Shown in pieces: positions 1 through 7,381 of a stretch of 42,586 bases of DNA (within the stretch, counting starts at the first letter, position 1; every line of letters begins with the position of its first letter). The notes beneath the pieces are model-generated. The model had not been told where the DNA came from, made no database searches, and saw only the letters and a list, made by a program, of their open reading frames with translations. Origin of the DNA: Methylobacterium sp. Leaf99 (lineage in GTDB: Bacteria; Pseudomonadota; Alphaproteobacteria; Rhizobiales; Beijerinckiaceae); assembly GCF_001422375.1 (NCBI RefSeq), contig NZ_LMMU01000003.1, positions 1 through 42,586 on the forward strand, written 5' to 3'. The position numbers and the translations under genes were made by a program.

Positions 1-28
1 ACAGGTTCAAATCCTGTCCCCGCAACCA
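1..28 (+). tRNA. 3' end of a tRNA, probably initiator tRNA-fMet (partial)
   Basis: The window opens inside a tRNA. Bases 1-5 and 13-17 form the T stem around the canonical T loop ttcaaat (6-12). The 3' acceptor strand (18-24), an A discriminator and an encoded CCA (26-28) follow. The ending ccccgcaacca matches the 3' end of bacterial initiator tRNA, which has A at position 72 and A at 73. In alphaproteobacteria tRNA-fMet often closes the rRNA operon, so the window may start just after an rrn operon. That is inference, because the anticodon lies outside the window. Confidence 0.75.
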
Positions 29-47
29 AACACCAAACAGACCCAAA

Positions 48-79
48 AGCCCCCGATCCTCAACGGTCGGGGGCTTTTT
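48..79 (+). terminator. Rho-independent terminator after the tRNA
   Basis: A 9-bp perfect stem (agcccccga at 48-56 with tcgggggct at 67-75) is followed by a T run (75-79). It lies 20 bases after the tRNA CCA and probably ends the tRNA or rrn transcript. Confidence 0.85.
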
Positions 80-223
80 GCCGTCCGATGATCGCCCGCC
101 AACGGAGCCGTTCCCATCGCCGAACCCCAGACCGTCCTCGTCCCAAGGCCGCATCAGGAACAGGCCGCACGGGCTATCCTCGCCGCGCGGACGGGCGGAA
201 AACCCGGGTTCCTGCTCGGCGAC

Positions 224-1543
224 ATGACCGGCCTGGGAAAAACCCTGTCGGTGTGGAGCGCCCTGGCTCGTATGCCGGAGCCCGACATCCTCATCGTCTG
301 CCCCAAGGGAGCAATGCCGCAATGGCGGCGCACCATCGCGCAGGCGGGCCTGTCAGCGAAGTCCGTGACCCTGCTCAACTATGAGCGCACCAAATCCCTC
401 ATGGCGCCGCCGGCGGCGAGCAAGCGGCGCTCGACGCGGGCCAGGAACAACGAACTCGCCAAGCACGGCCAGTTGAAGCGGACCTGGTCCCTGGTCGCCT
501 TCGACGAGAGCCACCGCCTGCGCAATCCGACGGCCCAGCAGACCCTCGTCTGCCGCCAGCTCGCCCAGGCCGCGCGGTTCGCAGTCTATCTCAGCGCCAC
601 CGCCGGCCAGGCCCCCCACGAGCTGTCCTATCTCGGACGCCTCCTGGGGGCAGCCGCCGGCGCCCCCTGCGATACCCTCGCGGAGTTTCGCGATCTCCTG
701 CGGCGCCTCGGCATCGGCGGGGCGAAGGGTCGCTGGGCCAACTGGCGCTGGACGGCCAACCCCCGCGACTGCGCCGTGATGGCGGAGCTGCTCTATGCCG
801 GACCGGACGCCATCGGCCTGCGCCGCCGGCCCGGTGACATTGCCGGCTGGCCGGAGGTGCAGCGCGAACTCGCCGCCACCGCCCTCGATCCCGCGGCGCG
901 CCGGCTCTACGACGCCAACTGGCGGGAGTTCCGCCGGAGCTGGGGTCTGCTCGGCGGCAGCGCCCGCCGCCCGGCCGGCTGGGCGGCCGACCTGCGCTTT
1001 CGCCAGAAGGCGAGCCTGCTCCGGGTCGCCGGCACGGCGGATTTCGTCGAGACCCTGCTTGAGTCCGGCGAGGCCGTGGCGGTGTCCGTCGCCTTCCTCG
1101 AGACCGGCGCGGCCCTGGCCGAGACCCTGACCCGGCGCGGCTGGCGCACGGGCGCCATCGACGGGACGCGAGCTGACGCCGCCAACGAGGCCGAACGGGT
1201 GGCGTTCCAGACCGGTGCCCGCGACGTGGTCATCTTCACCGTGACCGAGTCGATCTCGCTCCACCGCAACGAGATGCCGGGGGGCGAGGCGGTACGGTCC
1301 CTCGTCATCCACGACATGCGCCACAGCGCGATCCAGCTGGCGCAGATCGAGGGCCGCTGCCATCGCGACGGCGAGCGGGCGACGATCTACTACGCTTTCG
1401 CCGAAGGGACGGTGGAAGAGACCATCACCGCCACGGTCCTGCGCCGGATGACCGCCATGGAGGCCATGGCCGGGGAGGACACCGCCCTCCTCGATGCCAT
1501 CGCGGCCCTCATCGAGGGCACGCCCACGCCGCCCAATCCGTAG
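224..1543 (+). CDS. SNF2/DEAD-like helicase, apparently missing its normal N-terminus
   Basis: Superfamily 2 helicase/translocase of the compact SNF2 type often found in phages and mobile elements. From the first ATG the Walker A motif GLGKT is at residues 3-7, a DEAH-like box DESH near 94-97, an SAT motif III near 124, and a motif VI-like stretch (Q-x3-EGR-x2-R-x-G) near 380. The open frame continues upstream to base 92 and encodes a convincing Q-motif-like stretch (VPRPHQEQAARAI) that helicases of this type need. That stretch has no ATG, GTG or TTG and is closed by TGA at 89-91. An ATG at 88 is in another frame. The gene is therefore either 5'-truncated or frameshifted, or uses a non-standard start. 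Next to a tRNA end, it may be a mobile-element remnant. Substrate is unknown. Confidence 0.75.
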   Translation: MTGLGKTLSVWSALARMPEPDILIVCPKGAMPQWRRTIAQAGLSAKSVTLLNYERTKSLMAPPAASKRRSTRARNNELAKHGQLKRTWSLVAFDESHRLRNPTAQQTLVCRQLAQAARFAVYLSATAGQAPHELSYLGRLLGAAAGAPCDTLAEFRDLLRRLGIGGAKGRWANWRWTANPRDCAVMAELLYAGPDAIGLRRRPGDIAGWPEVQRELAATALDPAARRLYDANWREFRRSWGLLGGSARRPAGWAADLRFRQKASLLRVAGTADFVETLLESGEAVAVSVAFLETGAALAETLTRRGWRTGAIDGTRADAANEAERVAFQTGARDVVIFTVTESISLHRNEMPGGEAVRSLVIHDMRHSAIQLAQIEGRCHRDGERATIYYAFAEGTVEETITATVLRRMTAMEAMAGEDTALLDAIAALIEGTPTPPNP

Positions 1544-1604
1544 CACGGGCGTATGGGCTGCCGCCGCCGAGGTCCGATCCGGACGGACCTTTCGGGGAAC
1601 GGCC

Positions 1605-1668
1605 GTAGGGTCTTGTTTCCCCAACGGCTTTCTCGAAAACCGGATTCCACTTTCATGGCCGATGCCGT
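1605..1668 (+). repeat. Degenerate copy of a dispersed intergenic repeat
   Basis: The block ggctttctcgaaaaccgg, then ttccacttt, then ggccgatgc closely resembles 33467-33505 in the same orientation. This copy lacks the outer 9-bp palindrome arms seen there. It lies between the helicase and the next small gene. Confidence 0.55.
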
Positions 1669-1680
1669 AAGGCGAGGGCC

Positions 1681-1860
1681 ATGTCAGACCTGGAAACGCT
1701 CCTCGATCGCCTGAAGAACGCTCAGCGCGATCTCATCCTCGACGCGGCGAAAGTCGCCATGGTGCCACCCGACAGCATGCTGCGGCGGATTGCCGACCTC
1801 GAGAACACCATCGCGGCGGTGGAAGCGCTCATCGACGAGCAGCGCCACGCTCGCGCCTGA
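1681..1860 (+). CDS. Small hypothetical protein, 59 aa, helical
   Basis: A 60-codon frame preceded by the purine-rich aggcgagggcc, a usable ribosome binding site directly before the ATG. The protein starts MSDLETLLDRLKNA and ends in a heptad-like region (ADLENTIAAVEALIDEQ), so it is probably a short coiled coil. The composition (Leu, Ala, Asp, Glu) is that of a real soluble protein rather than an antisense shadow. The next gene starts 7 bases after its stop, so the two are probably co-transcribed. Function is unknown. Confidence 0.55.
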   Translation: MSDLETLLDRLKNAQRDLILDAAKVAMVPPDSMLRRIADLENTIAAVEALIDEQRHARA

Positions 1861-1867
1861 CCGTGCC

Positions 1868-2185
1868 ATGCTCGAAACCCCGGACGGGCGCTACATCGTC
1901 GTGCGCGGCCGGCTCTGGCGGCGGACCCGGCCGGATCTGGCCCCGGACATCCGCGACGGCCTCGTCCACGACCTCATGGATGCGAGGCGGGCGGTGAAGG
2001 CCGGCCGGCAGGCGGGCGATCCGGAGGCGGTTGCGCAGGCGCGGGCCGCCGTCGAGCGGGCCAAGCGGGGCCTCGGGGAACGCGGCCCGGTGTGGTGGAC
2101 GGACAGCGCGCCGGACCTCAACCGCCGCATGGCCCGCAACACCCCCTATGCGGAATGGTACGCGGACCAGTCCGACGAGGCGTGA
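1868..2185 (+). CDS. Conserved hypothetical protein, 105 aa
   Basis: Begins MLETPDGRYIVVRGRLWRR and ends in a Trp- and Asn-rich motif (GERGPVWWTDSAPDLNR...NTPYAEWYA). This type of small protein is recalled as a conserved hypothetical in Rhizobiales and related groups, with no assigned function. The middle is Ala/Arg-rich and probably one long helix (residues 35-75). There are no membrane segments or signal peptide. The ATG at 1868 is preferred over the in-frame ATG at 1790 because 1790 lies inside the upstream small gene. It follows that gene by 7 bases. Confidence 0.7.
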   Translation: MLETPDGRYIVVRGRLWRRTRPDLAPDIRDGLVHDLMDARRAVKAGRQAGDPEAVAQARAAVERAKRGLGERGPVWWTDSAPDLNRRMARNTPYAEWYADQSDEA

Positions 2186-2211
2186 CCGCGTCGTTTCCGC
2201 GATCCGCCGCA

Positions 2212-2241
2212 CTGGACCCCGGGCCGGGCATCGCCTATATT
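2212..2241 (+). promoter_or_regulatory. Probable sigma-70 promoter of ssrA
   Basis: A -35-like ctggac (2212-2217) and a -10-like tatatt (2236-2241) are separated by 18 bases. Transcription would start near 2248, shortly before the conserved tmRNA acceptor piece. The placement fits a tmRNA promoter, but the -35 is weak. Confidence 0.5.
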
Positions 2242-2249
2242 CCGGGTGC

Positions 2250-2590
2250 GGTTGATGACCGGTTCATAATAACGTTTCAGGACCCGGAGGGCAGTACTCC
2301 GGCGCCTCCACCAAAAGCCCATCCCGTCGATGGTGAGTTTCTGATGGGGGCGAAATAGGATCGACTGGGCGGTAAAGGGATCGCGAGTTCAGTCTCACTT
2401 CGGTGGGATACGATGCGACTGTCGGTAAGGTTTCGACCGGTTTGGCGTGGGCAACCCCTATTCCAGGCATCTGACCAAAACTCTAAATGCCAACGATAAC
2501 GTTGTCATGGATGCCCGCCTCGCGGCGTAAGCATCTTGCGGTAGGGTAACCGTCGAAACAGAACCCGGGGCTTCGGCCCCGGGACCCACT
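2250..2590 (+). ncRNA. ssrA: Transfer-messenger RNA, circularly permuted two-piece form
   Basis: tmRNA rescues stalled ribosomes by acting as tRNA and then mRNA for a degradation tag. The tRNA-like 3' half comes first and ends cgcctcc-A-CCA (2303-2313). After an intervening segment of about 32 bases comes the 5' half, gggggcg (2346-2352), followed by aaataggatcgact, which matches the conserved start of tmRNA. The two strands pair over 7 bp with one G-U, forming the acceptor stem. This order is the permuted form known from alphaproteobacteria, processed into two RNAs. The tag frame is 2489-2530 (GCC resume codon to TAA) and reads ANDNVVMDARLAA, with the ANDN start and LAA end typical of the class. 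An 8-bp hairpin with a ttcg loop (2564-2583) follows the tag. The T arm (2284-2302) has the loop ggcagta instead of ttcrany. The outer ends are approximate. Confidence 0.92.
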
Positions 2591-2675
2591 TTTCTCACTA
2601 TGATCGGATCGACCGGATCGCGTGACGCGCGAGGCCGGCGTTTTTGCGTGCGTGGGACGAGCGGAGCACCCACGC

Positions 2676-2704
2676 AAAAACGCCCCGCGACGAATCGCGG
2701 GGCG
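2676..2704 (-). terminator. Terminator of the general-stress gene
   Basis: A perfect 10-bp stem (2681-2690 with 2695-2704) closes a cgaa loop. On the minus strand it is followed by TTTTT (plus-strand a run at 2676-2680), the correct polarity for the gene ending at 2746. A second imperfect inverted repeat (2638-2656 with 2669-2683) overlaps it and may stop ssrA read-through from the other side. Confidence 0.85.
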
Positions 2705-2745
2705 CAAGGTTCCGGACGGTGACGTTCGCCGATGATGGCCCGATG

Positions 2746-3399
2746 TCAGACCGGGTTCGACGGGTAGGACCGGACGCGGGCGCGGCCCTCGGGCGTCCCG
2801 GACAGGACGGCCGGATCGGACGCCGCGGCGGCCTGCGGGGCGGTCCAGCCCTCGGCGCGCCAGCCCTGAGCCCGCTCGTCGATGTCGATGGAGCCGTGCT
2901 CCTCGAGGATGTCCATCACCGCGGTGGCGCGGGCTTCGTCCGCCCGGACGGTCACCAGGGTGCCGCCACGGCGCACACCCTCGGAGTAGGTATGGGCGTC
3001 CGTCTCGCTCAAGCCCGCCCCGGTGAGGCCACCGGCAAGACCACCCGCCGCCGCGCCGATGCCGGCGCCCGTGAGGGTGGCGACGAGCCAGCCGGCCGCC
3101 ACCACGGGGCCGACGCCGGGGATCGCCATCAGGCCGAGGCCCGTGAGCAGGCCAGCGGCACCACCCAGAACCGTGCCGACGGTGGCGCCGGTGCCGGCCC
3201 CCGTCGCGGTGCTCTCGGCGGTGTCGGTGTGGTCGTGCGTCGCTGTCGGGGAGGCGACGCGTCCGGCGTGGCGGTCGCCCTCGTTGCTGCCGACGATGCT
3301 GATGTCGCTGTGCGGGACGCCGAGGGTCTCGATCTTCGCCACGGCGGCGCTGGCATCGTCGTAATTGTCGTAGAGGGCCGTAATGGTCTGCTGGGCCAT
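2746..3399 (-). CDS. General-stress-protein (17M/YflT-like) domain protein
   Basis: A 217-residue protein. Residues 1-40 (MAQQTITALYDNYDDASAAVAKIETLGVP..DISIVGS) match the N-terminal fold of the general stress protein 17M/YflT family, which has a babble-like alpha/beta domain. The centre (about 70-135) is a long Gly/Ala-rich hydrophobic stretch that can form two membrane-associated glycine-zipper hairpins. A second alpha/beta segment (GTLVTVRADEARATAVMDILEEHG) follows. The start at 3399 is chosen because aggag lies 7 bases upstream, and the longer frame to 3579 has low-complexity antisense character. The family is linked to stress responses but its biochemistry is unknown. A minus-strand terminator follows the gene. 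Confidence 0.75.
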   Translation of the reverse strand: MAQQTITALYDNYDDASAAVAKIETLGVPHSDISIVGSNEGDRHAGRVASPTATHDHTDTAESTATGAGTGATVGTVLGGAAGLLTGLGLMAIPGVGPVVAAGWLVATLTGAGIGAAAGGLAGGLTGAGLSETDAHTYSEGVRRGGTLVTVRADEARATAVMDILEEHGSIDIDERAQGWRAEGWTAPQAAAASDPAVLSGTPEGRARVRSYPSNPV

Positions 3400-3523
3400 G
3401 GTGGACTCCTGTTCAGGTCTGAAACGCGGACTCGGGATCGGCGAAGCGCTCACGGAACCCCGTGGGCCGCTCGGGTCCCCGCGAAAAGCCCCCTCATGTC
3501 GGGGCAATCTCCGCGGGACACGC

Positions 3524-3910
3524 TCAATGCGCGGCGACGTTGCCCTTGAAGTCGATGCCGACCTTGACGGGCTTGCCATCGAGCATCGCGTCGGCCCGCC
3601 AGATGCCCTTGTCGTCCTTGGTCAGGCCTTTGACGTCCTTGTAGCCGGCCTCGGTGAGGCGGTGATGCGTCTGGGCCTCGGTGAAGCTGTTGGCGCCTTC
3701 CTCGAGCTTGGCGCCCGTGGCGGCATGGGCCGTGCCGGGCTTGGCCGCATCCGGCCGGTCGGTGTTGGGCCGGGTCACGGCTTCCTGGCCGCCGGAGGTG
3801 GCACTCGACTTGGCGTCGGGGGCGGGCGTTCCGGTCACGGTGGTCTGGGCGAGGGCCGGGCTGGCGCCGAGGACCGTCAGGATGGCGAGGGTTTGCAGGG
3901 TCCGGTTCAC
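3524..3910 (-). CDS. Small secreted PepSY-like protein
   Basis: A 128-residue protein with a clear signal peptide: a short positive start (VNRTLQT), a hydrophobic core (LAILTVLGA) and a cleavage site after SPALAQ. A linker rich in Thr, Pro and Ala follows. The C-terminal 50 residues (EAQTHHRLTEAGYKDVKGLTKDDKGIWRADAML..GKPVKVGIDFKGNV) have the helix-plus-beta pattern of PepSY-type domains, thought to bind or inhibit partners in the periplasm. The start is GTG at 3910, set by aaaggag six bases upstream. It is transcribed toward the stress gene 125 bases away. The exact role is unknown. Confidence 0.7.
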   Translation of the reverse strand: MNRTLQTLAILTVLGASPALAQTTVTGTPAPDAKSSATSGGQEAVTRPNTDRPDAAKPGTAHAATGAKLEEGANSFTEAQTHHRLTEAGYKDVKGLTKDDKGIWRADAMLDGKPVKVGIDFKGNVAAH

Positions 3911-4820
3911 GGTATTCTCCTTTGACTGAGGACCCATTCAATCTCCGAGATTGCCCGATCGTTCCGTCTTTCGTAACAGCGGATCAGTCTTCACTGTGAT
4001 GGGAAGGGCGCTGCGCGCGATCCCATTTGCCGGATCACTTTCATCCAAAAAACTCGGACGAACACGAATTCTTGGCGGATGGCGATCGCGACTGATGTCT
4101 CTCCGCCGTCATGCGTTTACGCGCGTAAAACGGTGTCCCCCGGCGGCAAACCAACCAAGCCATGGACTGCTGGCCCGGGCACACCCCGATACCGATTCAG
4201 CGCCGGCCTCCACCCTGGAGGCGCCCGGCCAGAGCGGCCGGTTCGAACCTTCCGAACGCGAGCCCGAGGCTCAGGCCATCGCATCCGCTTCGCCGGAATC
4301 CTCTCCGGTTGCGTCATCGACGAAGACGCCATCCGGATGTGCCACGGGCGGGAACAACTGGGACAAGCCCTGGGCAACGCCAAACACCACGGGATCGGAG
4401 GCAAGATCGCCGGAGGGCATGAGATGGCTGGTTTCAGTCACGGCTCGAAGACTCCCAGGCGATCCCCCCGGCGTCGGTGGACCCGTTCGCATGCAGGATG
4501 AATCGCAGGGACGGTAAAGTCGCCAGAGGCGAATCGTTTCCCTTGCGTTAACGAAATTGCACCTGGCGTGGCGAAAGGATCACCGTTTCGCCCTACGAAT
4601 CCGTGCCGGATCGAGACGCGCGGATCAGGATTTCCCATCCGGCCTCTGAGACGTGCATCATCCGTTGGTATCGTCCGGAACCAATTCGTACCGTGCACGA
4701 CAGATGAGTTGCGAGCCCCCTCAAGAAACCACACGACCCCGTGGGAACTGTTCAGGTTGAGCTTTTGTTAAAGGCTCATCCCAGCGTGCGGCGGGGATTG
4801 ACAACGAGAGCCGATTTCCC
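3911..4820. other. Long intergenic stretch with little recognisable content
   Basis: About 900 bases without a confident gene except the tiny candidate at 4271-4441. It is less GC-rich near both ends. A perfect 14-base palindrome tttacgcgcgtaaa lies at 4116-4129, and ccggccagagcggccgg near 4223 forms a small hairpin. No RNA gene, repeat or mobile element was recognised. The promoter of the secreted-protein gene at 4821 should lie in its last 150 bases. Confidence 0.5.
4271..4441 (-). CDS. Possible small acidic protein, 56 aa
   Basis: Reading from GTG at 4441, with gggag about 10 bases upstream, gives MTETSHLMPSGDLASDPVVFGVAQGLSQLF and then an acidic tail. An ATG at 4492 gives a longer version whose extra part is Gly/Pro-rich and has no ribosome binding site. 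The composition is acidic and Arg-poor, unlike the Arg/Pro/Ala-rich antisense frames typical of this genome, and no gene lies opposite. It is not recognised as any family. It may be real or chance. Confidence 0.35.
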   Translation of the reverse strand: MTETSHLMPSGDLASDPVVFGVAQGLSQLFPPVAHPDGVFVDDATGEDSGEADAMA

Positions 4821-5483
4821 ATGACCCGAGCTCCGTCTTTCGTGCGCGGCGGTGTCGCCGTTGCGCTCTTCACCGCCCTGAGCTTTACCCTTCCGAACCA
4901 GGCCATCGCGGCCGATGACGGTCTCGGCGGCCTGTTCCAGCGCTTGTTCCAGCCGAGCCAGCCCGTGGCGATGCAACCGGCACCCGCTGCGGACGCCGCG
5001 GCGTGGCCGACCCAACGGCAGATGAATGTCCGCCGCGCGGCGCGGGCCCTGAACACCCGCCCCCGGCCGAACATGCGCTACGCCGCCCTGCCGAAGGCCG
5101 AGCCCCTCAAGATTCGGGTGAGCGACCGTCAGACCCCCCTCGACCTGAGCGCCGGACCGGCCGCCGCGTTCATGAAGGACGAGACCCTGCGGCCCGGCGA
5201 CATCGTCGTGCTCAAGGAGGGTGTGAAGGTGTTCACCGGCAACCCGGACAAGCGGCACGCGGCGCGCGATTTCGAGGGCGTCGGCCGTTCAGCCTTCGTC
5301 GATCGGCACACCCGCGCCCTGCTGTCGGCGATGGTGATGCCCGTGGGCGCGATCCCGGCCGACGAGGCACGGCGGATGGCAGCCAAGGCGCGCAAGGTCC
5401 TGCCGACGAGCGTCGCGCCGGTGCAGGCCGAGACCGCGTCCATGCGGGTCATCATGCCCTGGACCGTCGCCGCCTCAAACTGA
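4821..5483 (+). CDS. Secreted hypothetical protein, 220 aa
   Basis: Starts MTRAPSFVRGGVAVALFTALSF and has a signal peptide ending near residue 30 (NQAIA-ADDG), so it is periplasmic or extracellular. A Pro/Ala/Gln-rich linker (residues 35-65) follows. The globular part has a motif LRPGDIVVLKEGVKVFTGNPDKRH near 133-156 that may form a small beta barrel or SH3-like fold, then helices. No enzyme motif is visible. The gene is convergent with pgl, only 15 bases away. Function is unknown. Confidence 0.7.
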   Translation: MTRAPSFVRGGVAVALFTALSFTLPNQAIAADDGLGGLFQRLFQPSQPVAMQPAPAADAAAWPTQRQMNVRRAARALNTRPRPNMRYAALPKAEPLKIRVSDRQTPLDLSAGPAAAFMKDETLRPGDIVVLKEGVKVFTGNPDKRHAARDFEGVGRSAFVDRHTRALLSAMVMPVGAIPADEARRMAAKARKVLPTSVAPVQAETASMRVIMPWTVAASN

Positions 5484-5498
5484 TCTATTTCGCGGGGT

Positions 5499-6221
5499 TC
5501 AGGCCCCCGCGGCGGCACGATCCAACAGCCAAGTGACGGGGCCCGCGACGCGGAACGCCGGAAGGGTTTCGCCTTCGGCAAGGCGTTCGAGGGGTGCGCG
5601 CTTGGCCTCCCCCGTCACCAGGAAGAGGACGCTGCGGGCTGAGGCAAGGACCGGGAACGTCAGGGTGATGCGCGGGACGAACGGGGCGAGCCCCGCCTCC
5701 GGCACCGGAGCGACCCAGGCCGTGGCCTCGTCCAAGGCGGGCTTTCCCGGAAACAACGAAGCGGTGTGGCCGTCCTCGCCGAGACCGAGGAGGACGAGGT
5801 CGAACAGGGGCCGGCCCGGGTCGAGGCGGTCGGCGCCGTAGAACGCGTTCAATTCCGTCCCGTAAGCCGCCGCATCCGCCTCCAGGGTCCCCTCCGTGGG
5901 AATGCCGTGGAGGTTGTCAACGGGGATCGGCGCCCCGGCGAAAGCCTCGCGGGCCATGCGGACGTTGCTCGCCGCATCGTCCCAGGGCACGTGGCGGTCG
6001 TCGCCGAAGAACCAGTGCAGCCTCGCCCAGGGGAGGGCGTCGCGATAGTCCGGGCCGGCCAGAAGGGCATAGAGGCGCTTCGGGGTCGAACCGCCCGAGA
6101 GGCAGACGGCGACGGGCCGGTCCGGGGCCGCCGCGCACAGGGCGACGAGGCGGTCGGCCGCCGCCCGCGCCACGGCGTCCGCATCAGGCAGGATCCCGGA
6201 GTTCTTCGGCAGCGGGATCAT
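5499..6221 (-). CDS. pgl: 6-phosphogluconolactonase
   Basis: Hydrolyses 6-phosphogluconolactone to 6-phosphogluconate in the oxidative pentose phosphate/Entner-Doudoroff pathway. The 240-residue length is normal. Family motifs in order: LSGGSTPKRLYALLAG (sugar isomerase-like phosphate loop, about 44-59), WFFGDDRHVPWDDAASN (about 71-88) and LGLGEDGHTASLFPG (about 146-160). The start at 6221 is chosen because gagg lies about 10 bases upstream. The longer frame overlaps gnd out of frame and is not supported. It is the last gene of the minus-strand sugar-phosphate block, 44 bases after gnd. Confidence 0.93.
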   Translation of the reverse strand: MIPLPKNSGILPDADAVARAAADRLVALCAAAPDRPVAVCLSGGSTPKRLYALLAGPDYRDALPWARLHWFFGDDRHVPWDDAASNVRMAREAFAGAPIPVDNLHGIPTEGTLEADAAAYGTELNAFYGADRLDPGRPLFDLVLLGLGEDGHTASLFPGKPALDEATAWVAPVPEAGLAPFVPRITLTFPVLASARSVLFLVTGEAKRAPLERLAEGETLPAFRVAGPVTWLLDRAAAGA

Positions 6222-6265
6222 CGCGTGGTCCTCGACGTCGCGGTAGCGATGGGATGGGCGGGTCC

Positions 6266-7240
6266 CTACTTCGGCTCCTGGTGACCGCCAAATCCCTTGC
6301 GCATGGCCGAAAGCAGCTTGTCGGCGTAGCTGGCATCCTCGCGGGAGCGGAAGCGGGCGTAGAGGGCGGCCGAGAGCACGTTGGCAGGCACCGATTCCTC
6401 GATGGCGGCATTGAGGGTCCAGCGGCCCTCGCCGGAATCGGCGACGAAGCCGGAGAAGTCCGACAGGCTCTCGTCGCCGGCCAGCGCCCCGGCGGTGAGG
6501 TCGAGGAGCCAGGACGAGACCACGCTGCCGCGCCGCCACACCTCGGCGATGTCGCCGATGTTGAGGTCGAAGCGCTGGCCCTCGGGCAGATCCGGCGAGT
6601 TGGCGTGCTTGAGGATGTCGAAGCCCTCGGCATAGGCCTGCATCAGGCCGTACTCGATGCCGTTGTGGATCATCTTGACGAAGTGGCCGGCCCCGCTCGG
6701 CCCGGCATGGATGTAACCCTCTTCAGCGCGGGCATCGCGGCCGTCGCGGCCGGGGGTCTTGGGAATGCTGCCGGCGCCGGGTGCCAGGGTCCTGAAGATC
6801 GGGTCGAGGCGCGCGAGGGCCGCGTCGTCGCCGCCGATCATCATGCAGTAGCCGCGCTCCAGGCCCCAGACGCCGCCGGAGGTGCCGACATCGACGTAGT
6901 GGATGCCCTTCGGCTTCAGCTCGGCGGCGCGGCGGATGTCGTCCTTGTAGAACGAGTTGCCACCGTCGATGATCACGTCGTCGGCGGCCATGAGGCCGCC
7001 GAGCTTCGCCACCGTGCCCTCCGTGATGGCGCCCGCCGGCAGCATCACCCAGGCATTGCGCGGCGCGTCGAGCGTCTGCACGAACTCCTCGAGGCTCGCC
7101 GCCCCGGTGGCGCCCTCGGCGACGAGGGCCGCCACGGCCTCCGGGCTCTGGTCGAACACTACGGCCGTGTGCCCGTCGCGCAGGAGCCGGCGGACGATGT
7201 TGCCGCCCATCCGGCCGAGGCCGATCATGCCGAGTTGCAT
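6266..7240 (-). CDS. gnd: 6-phosphogluconate dehydrogenase (decarboxylating), short form
   Basis: Oxidises 6-phosphogluconate to ribulose 5-phosphate and CO2. The protein begins [19 protein letters not shown], the Rossmann GxGxxG motif at residues 7-12. It has the substrate-binding stretch [24 protein letters not shown] and the catalytic [25 protein letters not shown]. At 324 residues it belongs to the short subgroup (YqeC/GndA-like), which often prefers NAD, rather than the roughly 470-residue NADP enzyme. Asp (VVFDQS) at the end of the second beta strand fits NAD preference, as inference. The start at 7240 has ggag 7 bases upstream. Confidence 0.93.
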   Translation of the reverse strand: MQLGMIGLGRMGGNIVRRLLRDGHTAVVFDQSPEAVAALVAEGATGAASLEEFVQTLDAPRNAWVMLPAGAITEGTVAKLGGLMAADDVIIDGGNSFYKDDIRRAAELKPKGIHYVDVGTSGGVWGLERGYCMMIGGDDAALARLDPIFRTLAPGAGSIPKTPGRDGRDARAEEGYIHAGPSGAGHFVKMIHNGIEYGLMQAYAEGFDILKHANSPDLPEGQRFDLNIGDIAEVWRRGSVVSSWLLDLTAGALAGDESLSDFSGFVADSGEGRWTLNAAIEESVPANVLSAALYARFRSREDASYADKLLSAMRKGFGGHQEPK

Positions 7241-7261
7241 GGGTGATCTCCGTGCGTTTTT

Positions 7262-7368
7262 CCCCTCCCCCTTGCGGGGAGGGGTCAGGGGTGGGGGTGG
7301 TGCCGGACGGGCGCGGCGGTGCCTTCTGCACGACCCCCACCTCCGGCTCCTCCCCGCAAGGGGGAGGA
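7262..7368. repeat. Large imperfect palindrome between gnd and tal-pgi
   Basis: Two C-rich hairpins (7262-7270 with 7276-7284, and 7348-7355 with 7361-7368) are themselves inverted copies of each other. Between them ggtgggggt..gtgc and gcac..acccccacc also pair, so the whole block can form one cruciform with arms of about 40 bases. Such C-rich palindromes recur near 25111-25254 and in weaker form near 10300. It may act as an mRNA stabiliser or attenuator inside the operon. Confidence 0.7.
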
Positions 7369-7381
7369 GAGGACGCTTATG

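Noticed and set aside
1..2200. An intact integrative element at the tRNA
   Set aside because: No integrase, no second copy of the tRNA 3' end in the window and only one helicase-like gene. A remnant remains possible.
2638..2683. Insertion sequence end beside ssrA, suggested by an inverted repeat
   Set aside because: The repeat is part of opposed terminators; no transposase or target duplication is present.
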